This document shows positions 25,525 through 34,053 of a stretch of DNA of 64,000 nt, piece after piece. This DNA comes from PALSA-505 sp963699015 (GTDB lineage: Bacteria > Actinomycetota > Actinomycetes > Streptosporangiales > Streptosporangiaceae), in assembly GCA_963699015.1 (NCBI GenBank), contig CAVOSX010000008.1, positions 868,001 to 932,000 on the forward strand. The letters run 5' to 3'. The notes below the pieces were generated by a model. The model was given only the letters and a program-made list of their open reading frames with translations, was not told where the DNA came from and did no database searches. A program made the position numbers and the translations under genes. The first letter of the stretch is position 1; each line of letters begins with the position of its first letter.

Positions 25525-26100
25525 GTGGGGTTCCTGGACACGCTGCTTGGCCGGACCAAGCCGGTCCAGCCCAACCTGGACGCGCTGTTCTCGCTGCCCT
25601 CGGCCGCGATCACGCTGGAGGCGGCGACCGGCCTGGTCCCGACGGGCGCCGGGTCGGTGTGCTTCCGGGCCGCCGAGGGCCGCGCGTTCGCCGAGATCGA
25701 GAAGGACGTCCGCGACCTGCTGGCCATGGGCGCGGCCGCCGAGGCCCCGCCGGTGGAGCTGTCCACCGATTCCTACGGCTTCACCTGGCTGCTCGTCCGG
25801 CGGCCGCCGGACCAGCTGGAGGCGCTGGTCACGGACGTGCACGCGGTGAACTCCTCGCTGGCCGACAGCGGGTTCGGCCCCCAGCTGCTGTGCTCGCTAG
25901 TCGGCTTCGGCGGCCCGCAGAGCCGGCTGGCCATCGTGTACCTGTACAAGCGGGGCACCTTCTACCCGTTCGCGCCGAAGGGCGGCGAGACCCGGGACAA
26001 CGCGCTCGAGCTGCAGGTGCGCGGGGCCATCGGGGATGACCTCAAGTTCGAGCCTGACCTGTCACGCTGGTTCCCGGTGTGGGGGGCACCCGGCCTGTGA
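25525..26100 (+). CDS. pspAB: PspA-associated protein PspAB
   Basis: A 191-residue soluble protein starting at GTG two bases after the htpX stop, hence coupled to it. It opens GFLDTLLGRTKPVQPNLDALF and contains ELSTDSYGFTWLLVRR and YLYKRGTFYPFAPKG, matching the PspAB family that accompanies HtpX in actinobacteria. There are no membrane segments. Its biochemical role is unknown; constant linkage suggests an HtpX or PspA accessory. Confidence 0.9.
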   Translation: MGFLDTLLGRTKPVQPNLDALFSLPSAAITLEAATGLVPTGAGSVCFRAAEGRAFAEIEKDVRDLLAMGAAAEAPPVELSTDSYGFTWLLVRRPPDQLEALVTDVHAVNSSLADSGFGPQLLCSLVGFGGPQSRLAIVYLYKRGTFYPFAPKGGETRDNALELQVRGAIGDDLKFEPDLSRWFPVWGAPGL

Positions 26101-26146
26101 CGGGACCCGCCCCGCTCGGTGCGGAATGACAGGCGACGGCATATCG

Positions 26147-26175
26147 TTGACACACCACGGTAGGAAAACTAAACG
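26147..26175 (+). promoter_or_regulatory. Possible promoter of the ErpA-like gene
   Basis: TTGACA at 26147 and TAAACG at 26170 are separated by 17 bases. The -10 lacks the final T, so the match is moderate. Confidence 0.35.
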
Positions 26176-26218
26176 CGCCCGCACGCGGCGCGCCAGCCGA
26201 TTCGGGAGCTGACCGCAG

Positions 26219-26569
26219 ATGACAGTTCAGGACCAGGCCACCCAGCAGGGCATCGTCCTCACCGACGTGGCCGCGGCCAAGGTGAGCAGCCTGCTGACCC
26301 AGGAGGGCCGCGACGACCTGAGACTGCGGGTCGCGGTTCAGCCGGGCGGCTGCTCGGGGCTGCGCTACCAGCTCTACTTCGATGAGCGCGAGATCGATGG
26401 CGACGTGGTGAGCGCCTTCGGCAGCGTGCAGGTCGTCACGGACAAGATGAGCGCTCCGTACCTGAGCGGCGCCACCATCGACTTCGTCAACACGATCGAG
26501 AAGCAGGGCTTCACGATCGACAACCCGAACGCCACCGGTTCCTGCGCCTGCGGGGATTCGTTCCACTGA
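26219..26569 (+). CDS. erpA: A-type iron-sulfur carrier (HesB/IscA family, ErpA-like)
   Basis: Carrier of 116 residues that transfers Fe-S clusters to apoproteins. The three cluster ligands are Cys45 (PGGCSGLRY), Cys109 and Cys111 (GSCACGDSF), the standard A-type arrangement. GGGAG precedes the ATG. Position just upstream of kinases and the cytochrome oxidase locus matches the usual actinobacterial order. The Rieske protein QcrA in this window is a conceivable client, but that is inference. Confidence 0.92.
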   Translation: MTVQDQATQQGIVLTDVAAAKVSSLLTQEGRDDLRLRVAVQPGGCSGLRYQLYFDEREIDGDVVSAFGSVQVVTDKMSAPYLSGATIDFVNTIEKQGFTIDNPNATGSCACGDSFH

Positions 26570-26624
26570 CCGGCCCCTGCTAGATTCCCCCCGCAGTCTT
26601 CATCCACCGACTGGGGGACCCCAC

Positions 26625-27608
26625 GTGCGTATCGCGGTGACCGGCTCGATCGCCACCGACCACCTGATGACCTTTCCGGGCAGCTTCGCCGAGGTGCTGA
26701 TGCCGGACAAGCTGGACAAGGTGGCGCTGTCCTTCCTCGTGGACGACCTGGAAATCCGCCGCGGCGGGGTGGCCGCGAACATCGCGTTCGGCCTGGGCTG
26801 CCTGGGGCTGCGGCCGCTGCTGGTGGGATCGGTCGGCGCGGACTTCGGCGACTACCGGGCCTGGCTGACCGCCCGCGGCGTGGACACCAGCGGGGTCAGG
26901 CAGTCTACGACGCGGCACACGGCACGGTTCGTCAACACCACAGACTGCACCGGCGCGCACATCGGGTCGTTTTACACCGGCGCCATGGCGGAGGACGCGG
27001 TCATCGAACTGGGCCCTATCGCCGAGCAGGCCGGCGGCATCGACCTCGTCCTGGTCGGGGCCGGGGACCCCGAGGCCATGATGCGCTTCACCGCGCAGTG
27101 CCGCCAGCTCGGCATCCCGTTCGCCACCGATACGTCATGGCAGGTCGCCCGCCTGGACGGCGCGGACGTCCGCTCGCTGCTCGACGGCGCGCATTACCTG
27201 TTCGCCAACGAGTACGAGGCGGCGCTCACCGAGCAGAAGACGGGCTGGACCGCCGAGGAGATCGTGAACCGGGTCCGGGTCCGGGTGACCACGCTCGCCC
27301 GGGACGGTGTCCGGGTGGACCAGGCAGGGCAGCCGTCGCTGACGGTCCCGGCCATCGCGGCGCAGCCGGAGGAGCCGACCGGCGCCGGGGACGCGTTCCG
27401 GGCCGGATTCCTGGCCGCGATCGCCCGCGGGCTCGGCCTGGAGCGGGCCGCGCAGCTGGGCAACCTGATCGCGGCGTGCGCCCTGGAGACCGTCGGCCCC
27501 CAGGAGTACGAGCTGAAACCGGAGCCGCTGAGCGCGCGGTTCGGGGCGACCTACGGCGGCGCGGCCGCCGATGAGCTGGGCGCCCTGCTGAATGACTGCC
27601 CCGCGTGA
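26625..27608 (+). CDS. PfkB-family kinase (adenosine kinase-like)
   Basis: Ribokinase-fold kinase of 327 residues. The start is a GTG with GGGGGA upstream. It shows VTGSIATDHLMTFPG, the substrate-side RRGGVAANIAFGLGCLG and the ATP/anion-hole motif EPTGAGDAFRAGF. This subgroup, linked to ctaCD in Streptomyces, is annotated as adenosine or carbohydrate kinase and resembles the mycobacterial adenosine kinase. GTGA overlap couples it to the next kinase. With pseudouridine genes downstream, a nucleoside substrate is plausible (inference). Confidence 0.85.
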   Translation: MRIAVTGSIATDHLMTFPGSFAEVLMPDKLDKVALSFLVDDLEIRRGGVAANIAFGLGCLGLRPLLVGSVGADFGDYRAWLTARGVDTSGVRQSTTRHTARFVNTTDCTGAHIGSFYTGAMAEDAVIELGPIAEQAGGIDLVLVGAGDPEAMMRFTAQCRQLGIPFATDTSWQVARLDGADVRSLLDGAHYLFANEYEAALTEQKTGWTAEEIVNRVRVRVTTLARDGVRVDQAGQPSLTVPAIAAQPEEPTGAGDAFRAGFLAAIARGLGLERAAQLGNLIAACALETVGPQEYELKPEPLSARFGATYGGAAADELGALLNDCPA

Positions 27609-28399
27609 CCCTGCTCTGCACGCTGGGTGACGCTCTGCTGGACGTCGTGGTCGTCACCCGGTCCGGGCTTGCGCACGGCACGGACACGCCGGCCGCGACC
27701 ATCGTGGTGGCCGGCGGCCAGGCGGCCAACGTCGCCGCGTGGACGGTGGCGCTGGGCGGGCAGGCTCGCGTGGTGGCCAAGCGGGCGGCGGACCTGGCCG
27801 GCCGCCTGGTCGCCGACAGCCTGCGCGAGCGCGGCGTGCAGCTGGCCGGCCCGGTCACCGACGGGGGGACCGGTGTCGTCGTCTCGCTGTCCGACGGCGG
27901 CGGCGAGCGCACGATGATCACCGACCGGGGCGTCTGCCCGCTGCTGTCGGCGGCGGAGCTGCGGGACGAGTGGTTCGCCGGCTGCGACCGGCTGCACCTG
28001 CCCCTGTACAGCCTGATCGACGCGCCGATCAGGGCGGCCGCGCTGGCGGCGGCCCGGCGGGTGCCCCTGGTGAGCGTCGACCTGTCGTCCATCGCGGTGC
28101 TGCGCGAGATCGGCTCGGCTGAGCTGGGCCGCCTGCTGGCGACGCTGCGACCGGACGTGATCTTGGGCAACGAGCCGGAGACCCGGCTGGCCGCCGCCTG
28201 GCCGGCGGCAACCGTCGTGGTGAAGCTCGGCCCGGCCGGAGTCCGGCTGAACGGCAGGCACTGGCCCGCGCATCCGGCCGTGCCGGTGGACAGCACGGGG
28301 GCCGGGGACGCGTTCGCCGCCGGATTCCTGCTCGGCGGGGTGGAGCTGGGCCTGGAGGCGGCCGCCCGTGCGGTCAGCCGGCTGGGAGCGATGCCATGA
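27605..28399 (+). CDS. psuK: PfkB-family kinase, probable pseudouridine kinase
   Basis: A 264-residue PfkB protein starting at a GTG within the previous stop (GTGA). Motifs are GGQAANVAAWTVALGG on the substrate side, ERTMITDRGVCPLL and the catalytic DSTGAGDAFAAGFL. The stop overlaps psuG by ATGA. Phosphorylation of pseudouridine to its 5'-phosphate is inferred from the tight pairing with the glycosidase; the sequence alone would allow another ribosyl or sugar substrate. Confidence 0.8.
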   Translation: MTLLCTLGDALLDVVVVTRSGLAHGTDTPAATIVVAGGQAANVAAWTVALGGQARVVAKRAADLAGRLVADSLRERGVQLAGPVTDGGTGVVVSLSDGGGERTMITDRGVCPLLSAAELRDEWFAGCDRLHLPLYSLIDAPIRAAALAAARRVPLVSVDLSSIAVLREIGSAELGRLLATLRPDVILGNEPETRLAAAWPAATVVVKLGPAGVRLNGRHWPAHPAVPVDSTGAGDAFAAGFLLGGVELGLEAAARAVSRLGAMP

Positions 28400-29313
28400 C
28401 GGCCGGCGGCGACGCGCCCGGCGACCTTCTGGACATCTCGGCCGAGGTCGCGGCGGCGCTGGCGGCCGGCCGGCCGGTGGTGGCGCTGGAGACGACCCTG
28501 GTTTCGCACGGGTTCCCCGGGATGCGCGGGCTCGACGTGGCGCTCGAGTCTGAGCGCCGGGTGCGGGCGGCCGGGGCGGTGCCGGCCACGGTGGCGGTCA
28601 TGGACGGGCGGATCCGGGTCGGCGCCGGGGCCGGGGAGCTGCGCCGGCTGGCCGCAAGCCCGGACGCGCGCAAGGCCGGGCCGCGGGATCTGGCCAGCTG
28701 CGTGGCTGGCGGCGGGCTCGGTGCCACCACGGTGGGCGGCACGCTGGCCGTGTGCCGGCTGGCCGGGATCGGCTTCCTGGGTACCGGCGGGATCGGCGGC
28801 GTGCACCGCGGCTTCGCCGTGACACTGGACATTTCTGCCGACCTGGCCCAGCTGGCGCGAACCCGGGCCGTGGTGGTCGCGTCGGGACCAAAGTCGCTGC
28901 TGGACGTGCCCGCGACCGCGGAGCTGCTCGAGTCGCTGGCAGTGCCCGTGCTCGGCTGGCGCACGGACACGCTGCCCAGGTTCTACACCGCGTCCGGCGG
29001 CCCGGCGGTCTCGGCCAGGGTCGAGACCGCCGGGCAGGCCGCGCGGATCGCCAGGCTGCACTGGCTGCTGGCCGGCGGTGGCCTGCTGGTCGCGCAGCCG
29101 CCCCGGCGCAGCCTGGACCTGGACGAGCTGACGCAGCAGGCGCTGGACGACGCGCGCCGGGCCGGCGCGACAGGCCAGGCGGTAACCCCGGCCGTGCTCG
29201 CGCGCCTGCACGAGGCCACCGGCGGCGCGACGCTGGAAGTCAACGCGCAGCTGATCGCCGACAACGCCGGCCTCGCGGCCGAGCTGGCCGTCGCGTGCGC
29301 GGCTGGCAGCTGA
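28396..29313 (+). CDS. psuG: Pseudouridine-5'-phosphate glycosidase
   Basis: PsuG of 305 residues, which splits pseudouridine 5'-phosphate into uracil and ribose 5-phosphate. The family residues are present: Glu32 in ALETTLVSHGFP, Lys93 in ARKAGPRDL and Asp145 in VTLDISADL, with the GGLGATTVGGTLAV and GTGGIGGVHRG loops. It is coupled to the upstream kinase by ATGA, giving a two-step salvage/degradation pair for pseudouridine from RNA turnover. Confidence 0.93.
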   Translation: MTAGGDAPGDLLDISAEVAAALAAGRPVVALETTLVSHGFPGMRGLDVALESERRVRAAGAVPATVAVMDGRIRVGAGAGELRRLAASPDARKAGPRDLASCVAGGGLGATTVGGTLAVCRLAGIGFLGTGGIGGVHRGFAVTLDISADLAQLARTRAVVVASGPKSLLDVPATAELLESLAVPVLGWRTDTLPRFYTASGGPAVSARVETAGQAARIARLHWLLAGGGLLVAQPPRRSLDLDELTQQALDDARRAGATGQAVTPAVLARLHEATGGATLEVNAQLIADNAGLAAELAVACAAGS

Positions 29314-29316
29314 CGG

Positions 29317-29322
29317 TAGCGT
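29317..29322 (+). promoter_or_regulatory. -10 element TAGCGT, leaderless start at 29330
   Basis: Seven bases separate the hexamer from the ATG of ctaG; no ribosome site is present. Confidence 0.5.
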
Positions 29323-29329
29323 GGCGGTC

Positions 29330-30367
29330 ATGGCAGTCGCGGCCGCCACGGCCGGCTATCACGGGCCGCCCGAGCTCACGCTGACCCGGGCGTTCACGTC
29401 GTGGACGTTCGATCCGTGGGTGTTTGCGGCCGTGCTGCTGCTCGCCGCGGGCTACCTGGCCGCGGTGCGGCGGGTGCGCCGCCGCGGCCAGCCCTGGCCG
29501 GCCGCCCGCGCCGTGTCGTTCGCGGGCGTCGGCCTGGGCACGCTGGTGATCGCCGCCATGTCCTGGACCGGAGCGTACGCGGGCGTGCTGTTCTACGCCA
29601 GGGCCGCGCAGACCGTGCTGCTGCTGCTGCTCGCGCCGCTGTTCCTCGCGCTCGGCCGGCCGCTGACCCTGGCCATCGCGGTGGCTCCCGGCCGCGCGGG
29701 GGCCCGGCTGGAGGCGGCGATACGCAGCCGGCCGGCCCGGGTGCTCACCTTCCCGGCGATCAGCACCGTGATGCTCGTCGCCGTGCCCTTCGCCGTCTAC
29801 TTCACGCCCTGGTACACCGCGTACTTCCACAGCTCCGGAATCCGGGAGCTGACCTACCTGGCGCTGATCATCCCGGGGCTGGTGTTCTTCTGGACCTTGA
29901 TCCGGGCGGATCCGGTGCCGTGGGCCTACCCGTACCTGGTGACCCTGTGGATCATGATCGGCGAGGTGATCGGCGATGCCATCCTCGGCATCGCGGTGAT
30001 CAGTAACTCGCGCCTGCTCGGCGGCCCCTACTACCGGGCGCTGGGCAGGCCCTGGGGCCCCGGGCTGCGCTTCGACCAGATGCTCGGCGGTGCCACCATA
30101 TGGGTCCTCGGTGACGTGGTGGGAATCCCGTTCCTCGTGGCAGCCCTGATCTACATGATCAGGGAGGACGAGACGGAAGCGGCCGTGGTCGACGCCGAGC
30201 TGGACGCGAGCGACGCGGCTGACGCGGCGACCGCGCCGGCCGGGTCAGCGTCTTCCGCCGCCGCGGCGGAGCACCCGGCGCAGCCGCGGGCCGACCGGCC
30301 GTGGTGGGAATCCGACCCGCGGTTCACCGGCCGGTTCAGCCCGGCCGAGCGCTCGCAGGATCAGTAA
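29330..30367 (+). CDS. ctaG: Cytochrome c oxidase assembly factor CtaG (caa3 type)
   Basis: Integral membrane protein of about 345 residues for copper delivery/assembly of the aa3 oxidase. Seven hydrophobic segments are visible, including WVFAAVLLLAAGYLAAVRR and AQTVLLLLLAPLFLALGRP, with conserved YFTPWYTAYF and LGGPYYRALGRPW blocks. The ATG at 29330 is chosen over GTG 29321 because TAGCGT seven bases upstream suggests a leaderless mRNA. The last 75 residues are an Ala/Asp-rich cytoplasmic tail. The 3' end overlaps the convergent tusA gene by seven bases. Confidence 0.88.
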   Translation: MAVAAATAGYHGPPELTLTRAFTSWTFDPWVFAAVLLLAAGYLAAVRRVRRRGQPWPAARAVSFAGVGLGTLVIAAMSWTGAYAGVLFYARAAQTVLLLLLAPLFLALGRPLTLAIAVAPGRAGARLEAAIRSRPARVLTFPAISTVMLVAVPFAVYFTPWYTAYFHSSGIRELTYLALIIPGLVFFWTLIRADPVPWAYPYLVTLWIMIGEVIGDAILGIAVISNSRLLGGPYYRALGRPWGPGLRFDQMLGGATIWVLGDVVGIPFLVAALIYMIREDETEAAVVDAELDASDAADAATAPAGSASSAAAAEHPAQPRADRPWWESDPRFTGRFSPAERSQDQ

Positions 30368-30609
30368 CAGCGGCGGACCAGGAACGACCATCCGCCCGGC
30401 AGCGCCGTCTCCAGCACGAACTCGTGCGACTTCAGCCCGCACCAGGCGGGCAGGTCGGTCCGCGCCGCCGGGTCGTCCGCGAGCACCGACACCACCGAGC
30501 CGATCGGCACTTCCCGGATCCGCTCGGCCAGCATGATGATCGGGATGGGGCACTTGCGGCCGAGCGCGTCGATGGTCAGCGCCGGAACCGGCGGCGTCGC
30601 GGTGGTCAT
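30361..30609 (-). CDS. TusA-family sulfurtransferase
   Basis: An 82-residue protein with the TusA signature DALGRKCPIPIIMLAERI, where the cysteine of CPxP carries the persulfide. The usual two-layer fold is completed by VVSVLADDPAARTDLPAWC and GGWSFLVRR. The ATG at 30609 has AGGTGA upstream; an ATG at 30642 adds 11 residues without a ribosome site. It stands alone, convergent with ctaG and divergent from ctaC, so its partner is unclear; tRNA thiolation or general sulfur relay are the known roles. Confidence 0.88.
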   Translation of the reverse strand: MTTATPPVPALTIDALGRKCPIPIIMLAERIREVPIGSVVSVLADDPAARTDLPAWCGLKSHEFVLETALPGGWSFLVRRCY

Positions 30610-30862
30610 CTGGTCACCTGGTCCATCCTGGGACGCGGTCATGCCGGAGGACCGGGGTTGCCGGCTGGCCGCGGTTGCGTGGTTACCCGACGATAGCGAT
30701 ACCCCGGCCGCGACGGGGTAAGCACGAGGTAAGCCCGGGGTCGGCTGATGCACGTGCCCTGGTTCGCGGTAGTGTTTCCACGACACGCTGTAGGAGGAGT
30801 CGCGACCGGCCGCGGCGGCCCGAGGGCCAGCGGCCGGGAGCCGTCCGCTGGGAAGGCAATCA

Positions 30863-31151
30863 GTGAGTCCGATCCGCCGCGAGCCGCGAACGGGACGCGC
30901 CAGCATCGCGCGCCGCCTGGCGGCCATCGTCCCGGATCCCGGTCCCGCGGGCCCGGATCCCGGCCTTCGGGCACCCCGGGAATCCGGGTGCGTCCCGCCG
31001 GCGCCCGGCACCGGCCTCCCCCCGGACTCTGGCTGCGTCCCCGCAGGCGCCGCCCGCGAGGTAGCGGAGTCCGGCTGCTCGAGCCCGCCCCCGGCCGCGG
31101 CGGCGCTCGCCCGGCCGGCGGGCACTGTCGGCCGCGGCGCTGGGCCTGCTG
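30863..31151 (+). other. Probable 5' part of ctaC in a different frame
   Basis: A GTG at 30863 with GGAAGG six bases upstream opens VSPIRREPRTGR, as oxidase subunit II proteins commonly begin in Streptomyces. This frame runs open to 31205 without meeting ctaC. Skipping one base in the C5 run at 31088-31092 joins it to RPRRRSPGRR followed by ALSAAALGLLVIGLSGC, an excellent lipoprotein signal directly ahead of the ctaC body. Upstream the translation holds three ESGC-like repeats. Either the sequence has one extra C or the gene is frameshifted. Confidence 0.6.
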
Positions 31152-31889
31152 GTGATCGGCCTGTCCGGCTGCAGCTCGAACCAGTTCACCCGGCTGGGCT
31201 GGCCTGACCCCATCACCAAGCAGGGAAAGGTGATGCTCACCCTGTGGCAGGGGTCCTGGATCGCGGCGCTCGCCGTCGGCGCGGTCGTGTGGGGCCTGAT
31301 CCTCTGGGCGTGCATCTTCCATCGCAAGCGCAACGATGACCTGCCGCCGCAGGTGCGCTACAACCTGCCGATCGAGATCCTGTACACGGTGGTCCCGTTC
31401 ATCATGGTCGCCGTGCTGTTCTACTTCACCGCGCGGGACGAGAACTACGTGGACGCGGAGTCCGCGCACCCGGACGTGACGATCAACGTGACCGGGTTCC
31501 AGTGGAGCTGGGAGTTCGCCTACCCCCAGTTCAAGGTGCCCGGCTCCGCGGCCGGCGACGTGACGCTCACCGGCCAGTCTTACCCGGGACCGCTTCCCGA
31601 CCTGGTCATGCCGGAAAACGAGACCGTGAAGTTCACCCTGAACTCACTGGATGTCGTGCACTCGTTCTGGGTAAAGGACTTCTTGTTCAAGCGCGACGTG
31701 ATCCCCGATCACACCAACTCCTTCCAGGTCACGGCGACCAAGACCGGCACGTACATCGGCCGCTGCACCGAGTTGTGCGGTGTTTACCACAGCCTGATGC
31801 TGTTCAAGGTGAAGATCGTGACCCCGCAGCAGTTCCGCTCGTTCATGGTGGCCAAACAGGCACAGCAGCAGGCGGGAGGTGTGCAGTGA
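31152..31889 (+). CDS. ctaC: Cytochrome c oxidase subunit II (5' end unresolved)
   Basis: CuA-bearing subunit of the aa3 oxidase. The body has two membrane segments (WIAALAVGAVVWGLILWA, YTVVPFIMVAVLFYFTA), the FQWSWEF aromatic electron-entry motif and the CuA ligands in HSFWVKDFLF and GRCTELCGVYHSLM. The GTG at 31152 is only the first start codon in this frame after a TAG at 31062; it has no ribosome site and leaves only six residues before the lipobox cysteine, so the true N-terminus is probably upstream in another frame (see 30863-31151). The stop overlaps the ctaD start (GTGA). Confidence 0.85.
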   Translation: MIGLSGCSSNQFTRLGWPDPITKQGKVMLTLWQGSWIAALAVGAVVWGLILWACIFHRKRNDDLPPQVRYNLPIEILYTVVPFIMVAVLFYFTARDENYVDAESAHPDVTINVTGFQWSWEFAYPQFKVPGSAAGDVTLTGQSYPGPLPDLVMPENETVKFTLNSLDVVHSFWVKDFLFKRDVIPDHTNSFQVTATKTGTYIGRCTELCGVYHSLMLFKVKIVTPQQFRSFMVAKQAQQQAGGVQ

Positions 31890-33613
31890 CCGCGACCGAG
31901 CACGGTATCACCGACTCGGAGACCCGGCTGCTCAGCAGCCCGAGGAAGGGCTCGGTGCTCGCTGCCTGGCTGTCCTCGACCGATCACAAGATCATCGGCT
32001 ACCTGTACCTGATCACGTCGTTCTCCTTCTTCCTGTTCGGCGGCATCCTGGCGATGATCATGCGGGCCCAGCTGATGGGCCCGCACAACCACATCGTGTC
32101 CGACCAGCAGTACAACGAGCTGTTCACGATGCACGGCACGATCATGCTGCTGCTGTTCGCCACGCCGCTGTTCGTCGGCTTCACCAACGTGATCATGCCG
32201 CTGCAGATCGGCGCGCCCGACGTGGCCTTCCCGCGGCTGAACCTGCTCAGCTACTACCTGTTCACCTTCGGCGGGCTCATCCTGGTAGCCAGCTTCCTGA
32301 CCCCGGGCGGCTCGGCCGCCTTCGGCTGGTACGCCTACGCGCCGCTGACCAGCTCGGTGTACTCGCCGGGCGTCGGCCCGGACATGTGGATCATGGGCCT
32401 GACGCTGTCCGGCCTCAGCACGATCCTGGGCGGGGTCAACTTCGTCACCACGATCTTCTGCATGCGGGCCCCCGGCATGACCATGTTCCGGATGCCGATC
32501 TTCACCTGGAACGCGCTGCTGACCAGCATCCTCGCGCTGCTCGCCTTCCCCGTCCTGGCCGCGGCCCTGCTCGTGCTGGAGATCGACCGCAAGCTCGGCG
32601 CGCACGTGTTCGACGCCTCCAGCGGCGGCGCGCTGCTGTGGCAGAACCTGTTCTGGTTCTTCGGCCATCCCGAGGTATACATCGTCGCGCTGCCGTTCTT
32701 CGGCATCATCACCGAGGTCTTGCCGGTGTTCAGCCGCAAGCCGCTGTTCGGCTACAAGAGCCTGATCGGCGCCACGATCGCGATCGCGGGCCTGTCGATG
32801 ACCGTGTGGGCGCACCACATGTTCACCACCGGCGCGGTACTGCTGCCGTTCTTCTCGTTCATGACCTTCCTGATCGCGGTCCCGACCGGGGTGAAGTTCT
32901 TCAACTGGACCGGCACGATCTGGCGCGGGCAGCTCACCTTCGAGCCGGCCATGCTGTTCGCGCTCGGGTTCCTGGTCACGTTCCTGTTCGGCGGGCTCAC
33001 CGGTGTCATCCTGGCCTCGCCGCCGCTGGACTTCCACGTCAGCGACACCTACTTCGTCGTGGCCCACTTCCACTACGTCCTGTTCGGCACCGTGGTGTTC
33101 GCCATGTTCTCCGGCTTCTACTTCTGGTGGCCGAAGATGACCGGCAAGATGCTGGACAACCGGCTGGGCACGTGGCACTTCTGGACCCTGTTCTTCGGCT
33201 TCCACGGGACGTTCCTGGTGCAGCACTGGCTGGGCGTGATCGGCATGCCGCGCCGCGTCGCCACCTACCCCGACCTGCCGGGGGTCGCGACCGTGCTGAA
33301 CGACGTCTCCAGCATCAGCTCCTTCGTCCTCGGCGCCTCCACCTTCTTCTTCCTCTACAACGTGTACAAGACGGCGCGCTTCGGCGAGCGGGTCACGGCC
33401 GACGACCCGTGGGGCCACGCCAACTCGCTGGAGTGGGCGACATCCTGCCCGCCGCCCCGGCACAACTTCACCAGGATCCCGCGGATCAGGTCCGAGCGGC
33501 CGGCCTTTGACCTGCACTACCCGCAGGTCAAACAGGGCCGGGCCTCGCTGGGGGTCAAACAGTCGCTGTCGGTGTCGCCGACGTCGAACGAGTCGCCGCC
33601 GCCCTCGCACTAG
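31886..33613 (+). CDS. ctaD: Cytochrome c oxidase subunit I
   Basis: Catalytic subunit of 575 residues with twelve membrane segments. Heme and copper ligands are seen in FTMHGTIM (low-spin heme), FGHPEVYI with the cross-linked His-Tyr, WAHHMFTTG (CuB) and VAHFHYVLFG (heme a3 and a). The GTG start overlaps the ctaC stop. The C-terminal 60 residues are a soluble tail ending in a Ser/Pro-rich stretch. It forms the terminal part of the bcc-aa3 supercomplex with the qcr genes in this window. Confidence 0.96.
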   Translation: MTATEHGITDSETRLLSSPRKGSVLAAWLSSTDHKIIGYLYLITSFSFFLFGGILAMIMRAQLMGPHNHIVSDQQYNELFTMHGTIMLLLFATPLFVGFTNVIMPLQIGAPDVAFPRLNLLSYYLFTFGGLILVASFLTPGGSAAFGWYAYAPLTSSVYSPGVGPDMWIMGLTLSGLSTILGGVNFVTTIFCMRAPGMTMFRMPIFTWNALLTSILALLAFPVLAAALLVLEIDRKLGAHVFDASSGGALLWQNLFWFFGHPEVYIVALPFFGIITEVLPVFSRKPLFGYKSLIGATIAIAGLSMTVWAHHMFTTGAVLLPFFSFMTFLIAVPTGVKFFNWTGTIWRGQLTFEPAMLFALGFLVTFLFGGLTGVILASPPLDFHVSDTYFVVAHFHYVLFGTVVFAMFSGFYFWWPKMTGKMLDNRLGTWHFWTLFFGFHGTFLVQHWLGVIGMPRRVATYPDLPGVATVLNDVSSISSFVLGASTFFFLYNVYKTARFGERVTADDPWGHANSLEWATSCPPPRHNFTRIPRIRSERPAFDLHYPQVKQGRASLGVKQSLSVSPTSNESPPPSH

Positions 33614-33650
33614 CGCGTGACGGCCACAACCAGCACCGGGGAGGTAGCGG

Positions 33651-34046
33651 ATGAAGGTAGAGGGCGGCCTGTTCATCGGCTGCGCCGTGTTCTTCGCCGG
33701 CACGGACATCGTGTACTGGTACTTCTCGCACGATCCGACCGGCACCGCCGCGCTCGCCTTTGCCGTCGGGCTCGCGTTTCTCACCGGGTTCTACGTGCTG
33801 TTCACCGGGCGGCGGCTGCCGAAGCAGCCTCAGGACGACCCCCAGGGGGAGATCGAGCAGGGCACCGGGGAGCTGGGATTCTTCAGCCCGCACAGCTGGT
33901 GGCCGCTCTTCGTGGGCGCGTCCGCGGCCACCGCCGCCCTCGGTGCCGCGCTCGGCTGGTGGCTGTTCCTGATCGGCATGCTCTGCCTGATCTTCACCAC
34001 GATCGGCTTCGTCTTCGAGTACTACCGCGGCGACTACGCGCACTGA
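33651..34046 (+). CDS. ctaF: Cytochrome c oxidase subunit IV (actinobacterial CtaF)
   Basis: A 131-residue membrane protein with four hydrophobic segments, beginning MKVEGGLFIGCAVFF and ending FVFEYYRGDYAH, the hallmark of actinobacterial subunit IV. GGGGAGG precedes the ATG. It lies 37 bases after ctaD in the same direction. The central ELGFFSPHSWWPLF segment is strongly conserved in the family. Confidence 0.93.
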   Translation: MKVEGGLFIGCAVFFAGTDIVYWYFSHDPTGTAALAFAVGLAFLTGFYVLFTGRRLPKQPQDDPQGEIEQGTGELGFFSPHSWWPLFVGASAATAALGAALGWWLFLIGMLCLIFTTIGFVFEYYRGDYAH

Positions 34047-34053
34047 CGACGGG

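Noticed and set aside
30748..31155. Third-frame open reading frame across the ctaC 5' region
   Set aside because: Arg/Pro-rich translation without signal peptide or homology; the GTG 30863 frame has the better ribosome site.
31784..33784. 666-codon open frame antisense to ctaD
   Set aside because: Arg/Gly/Gln/His-rich translation without motifs, the shadow of a GC-rich conserved gene.
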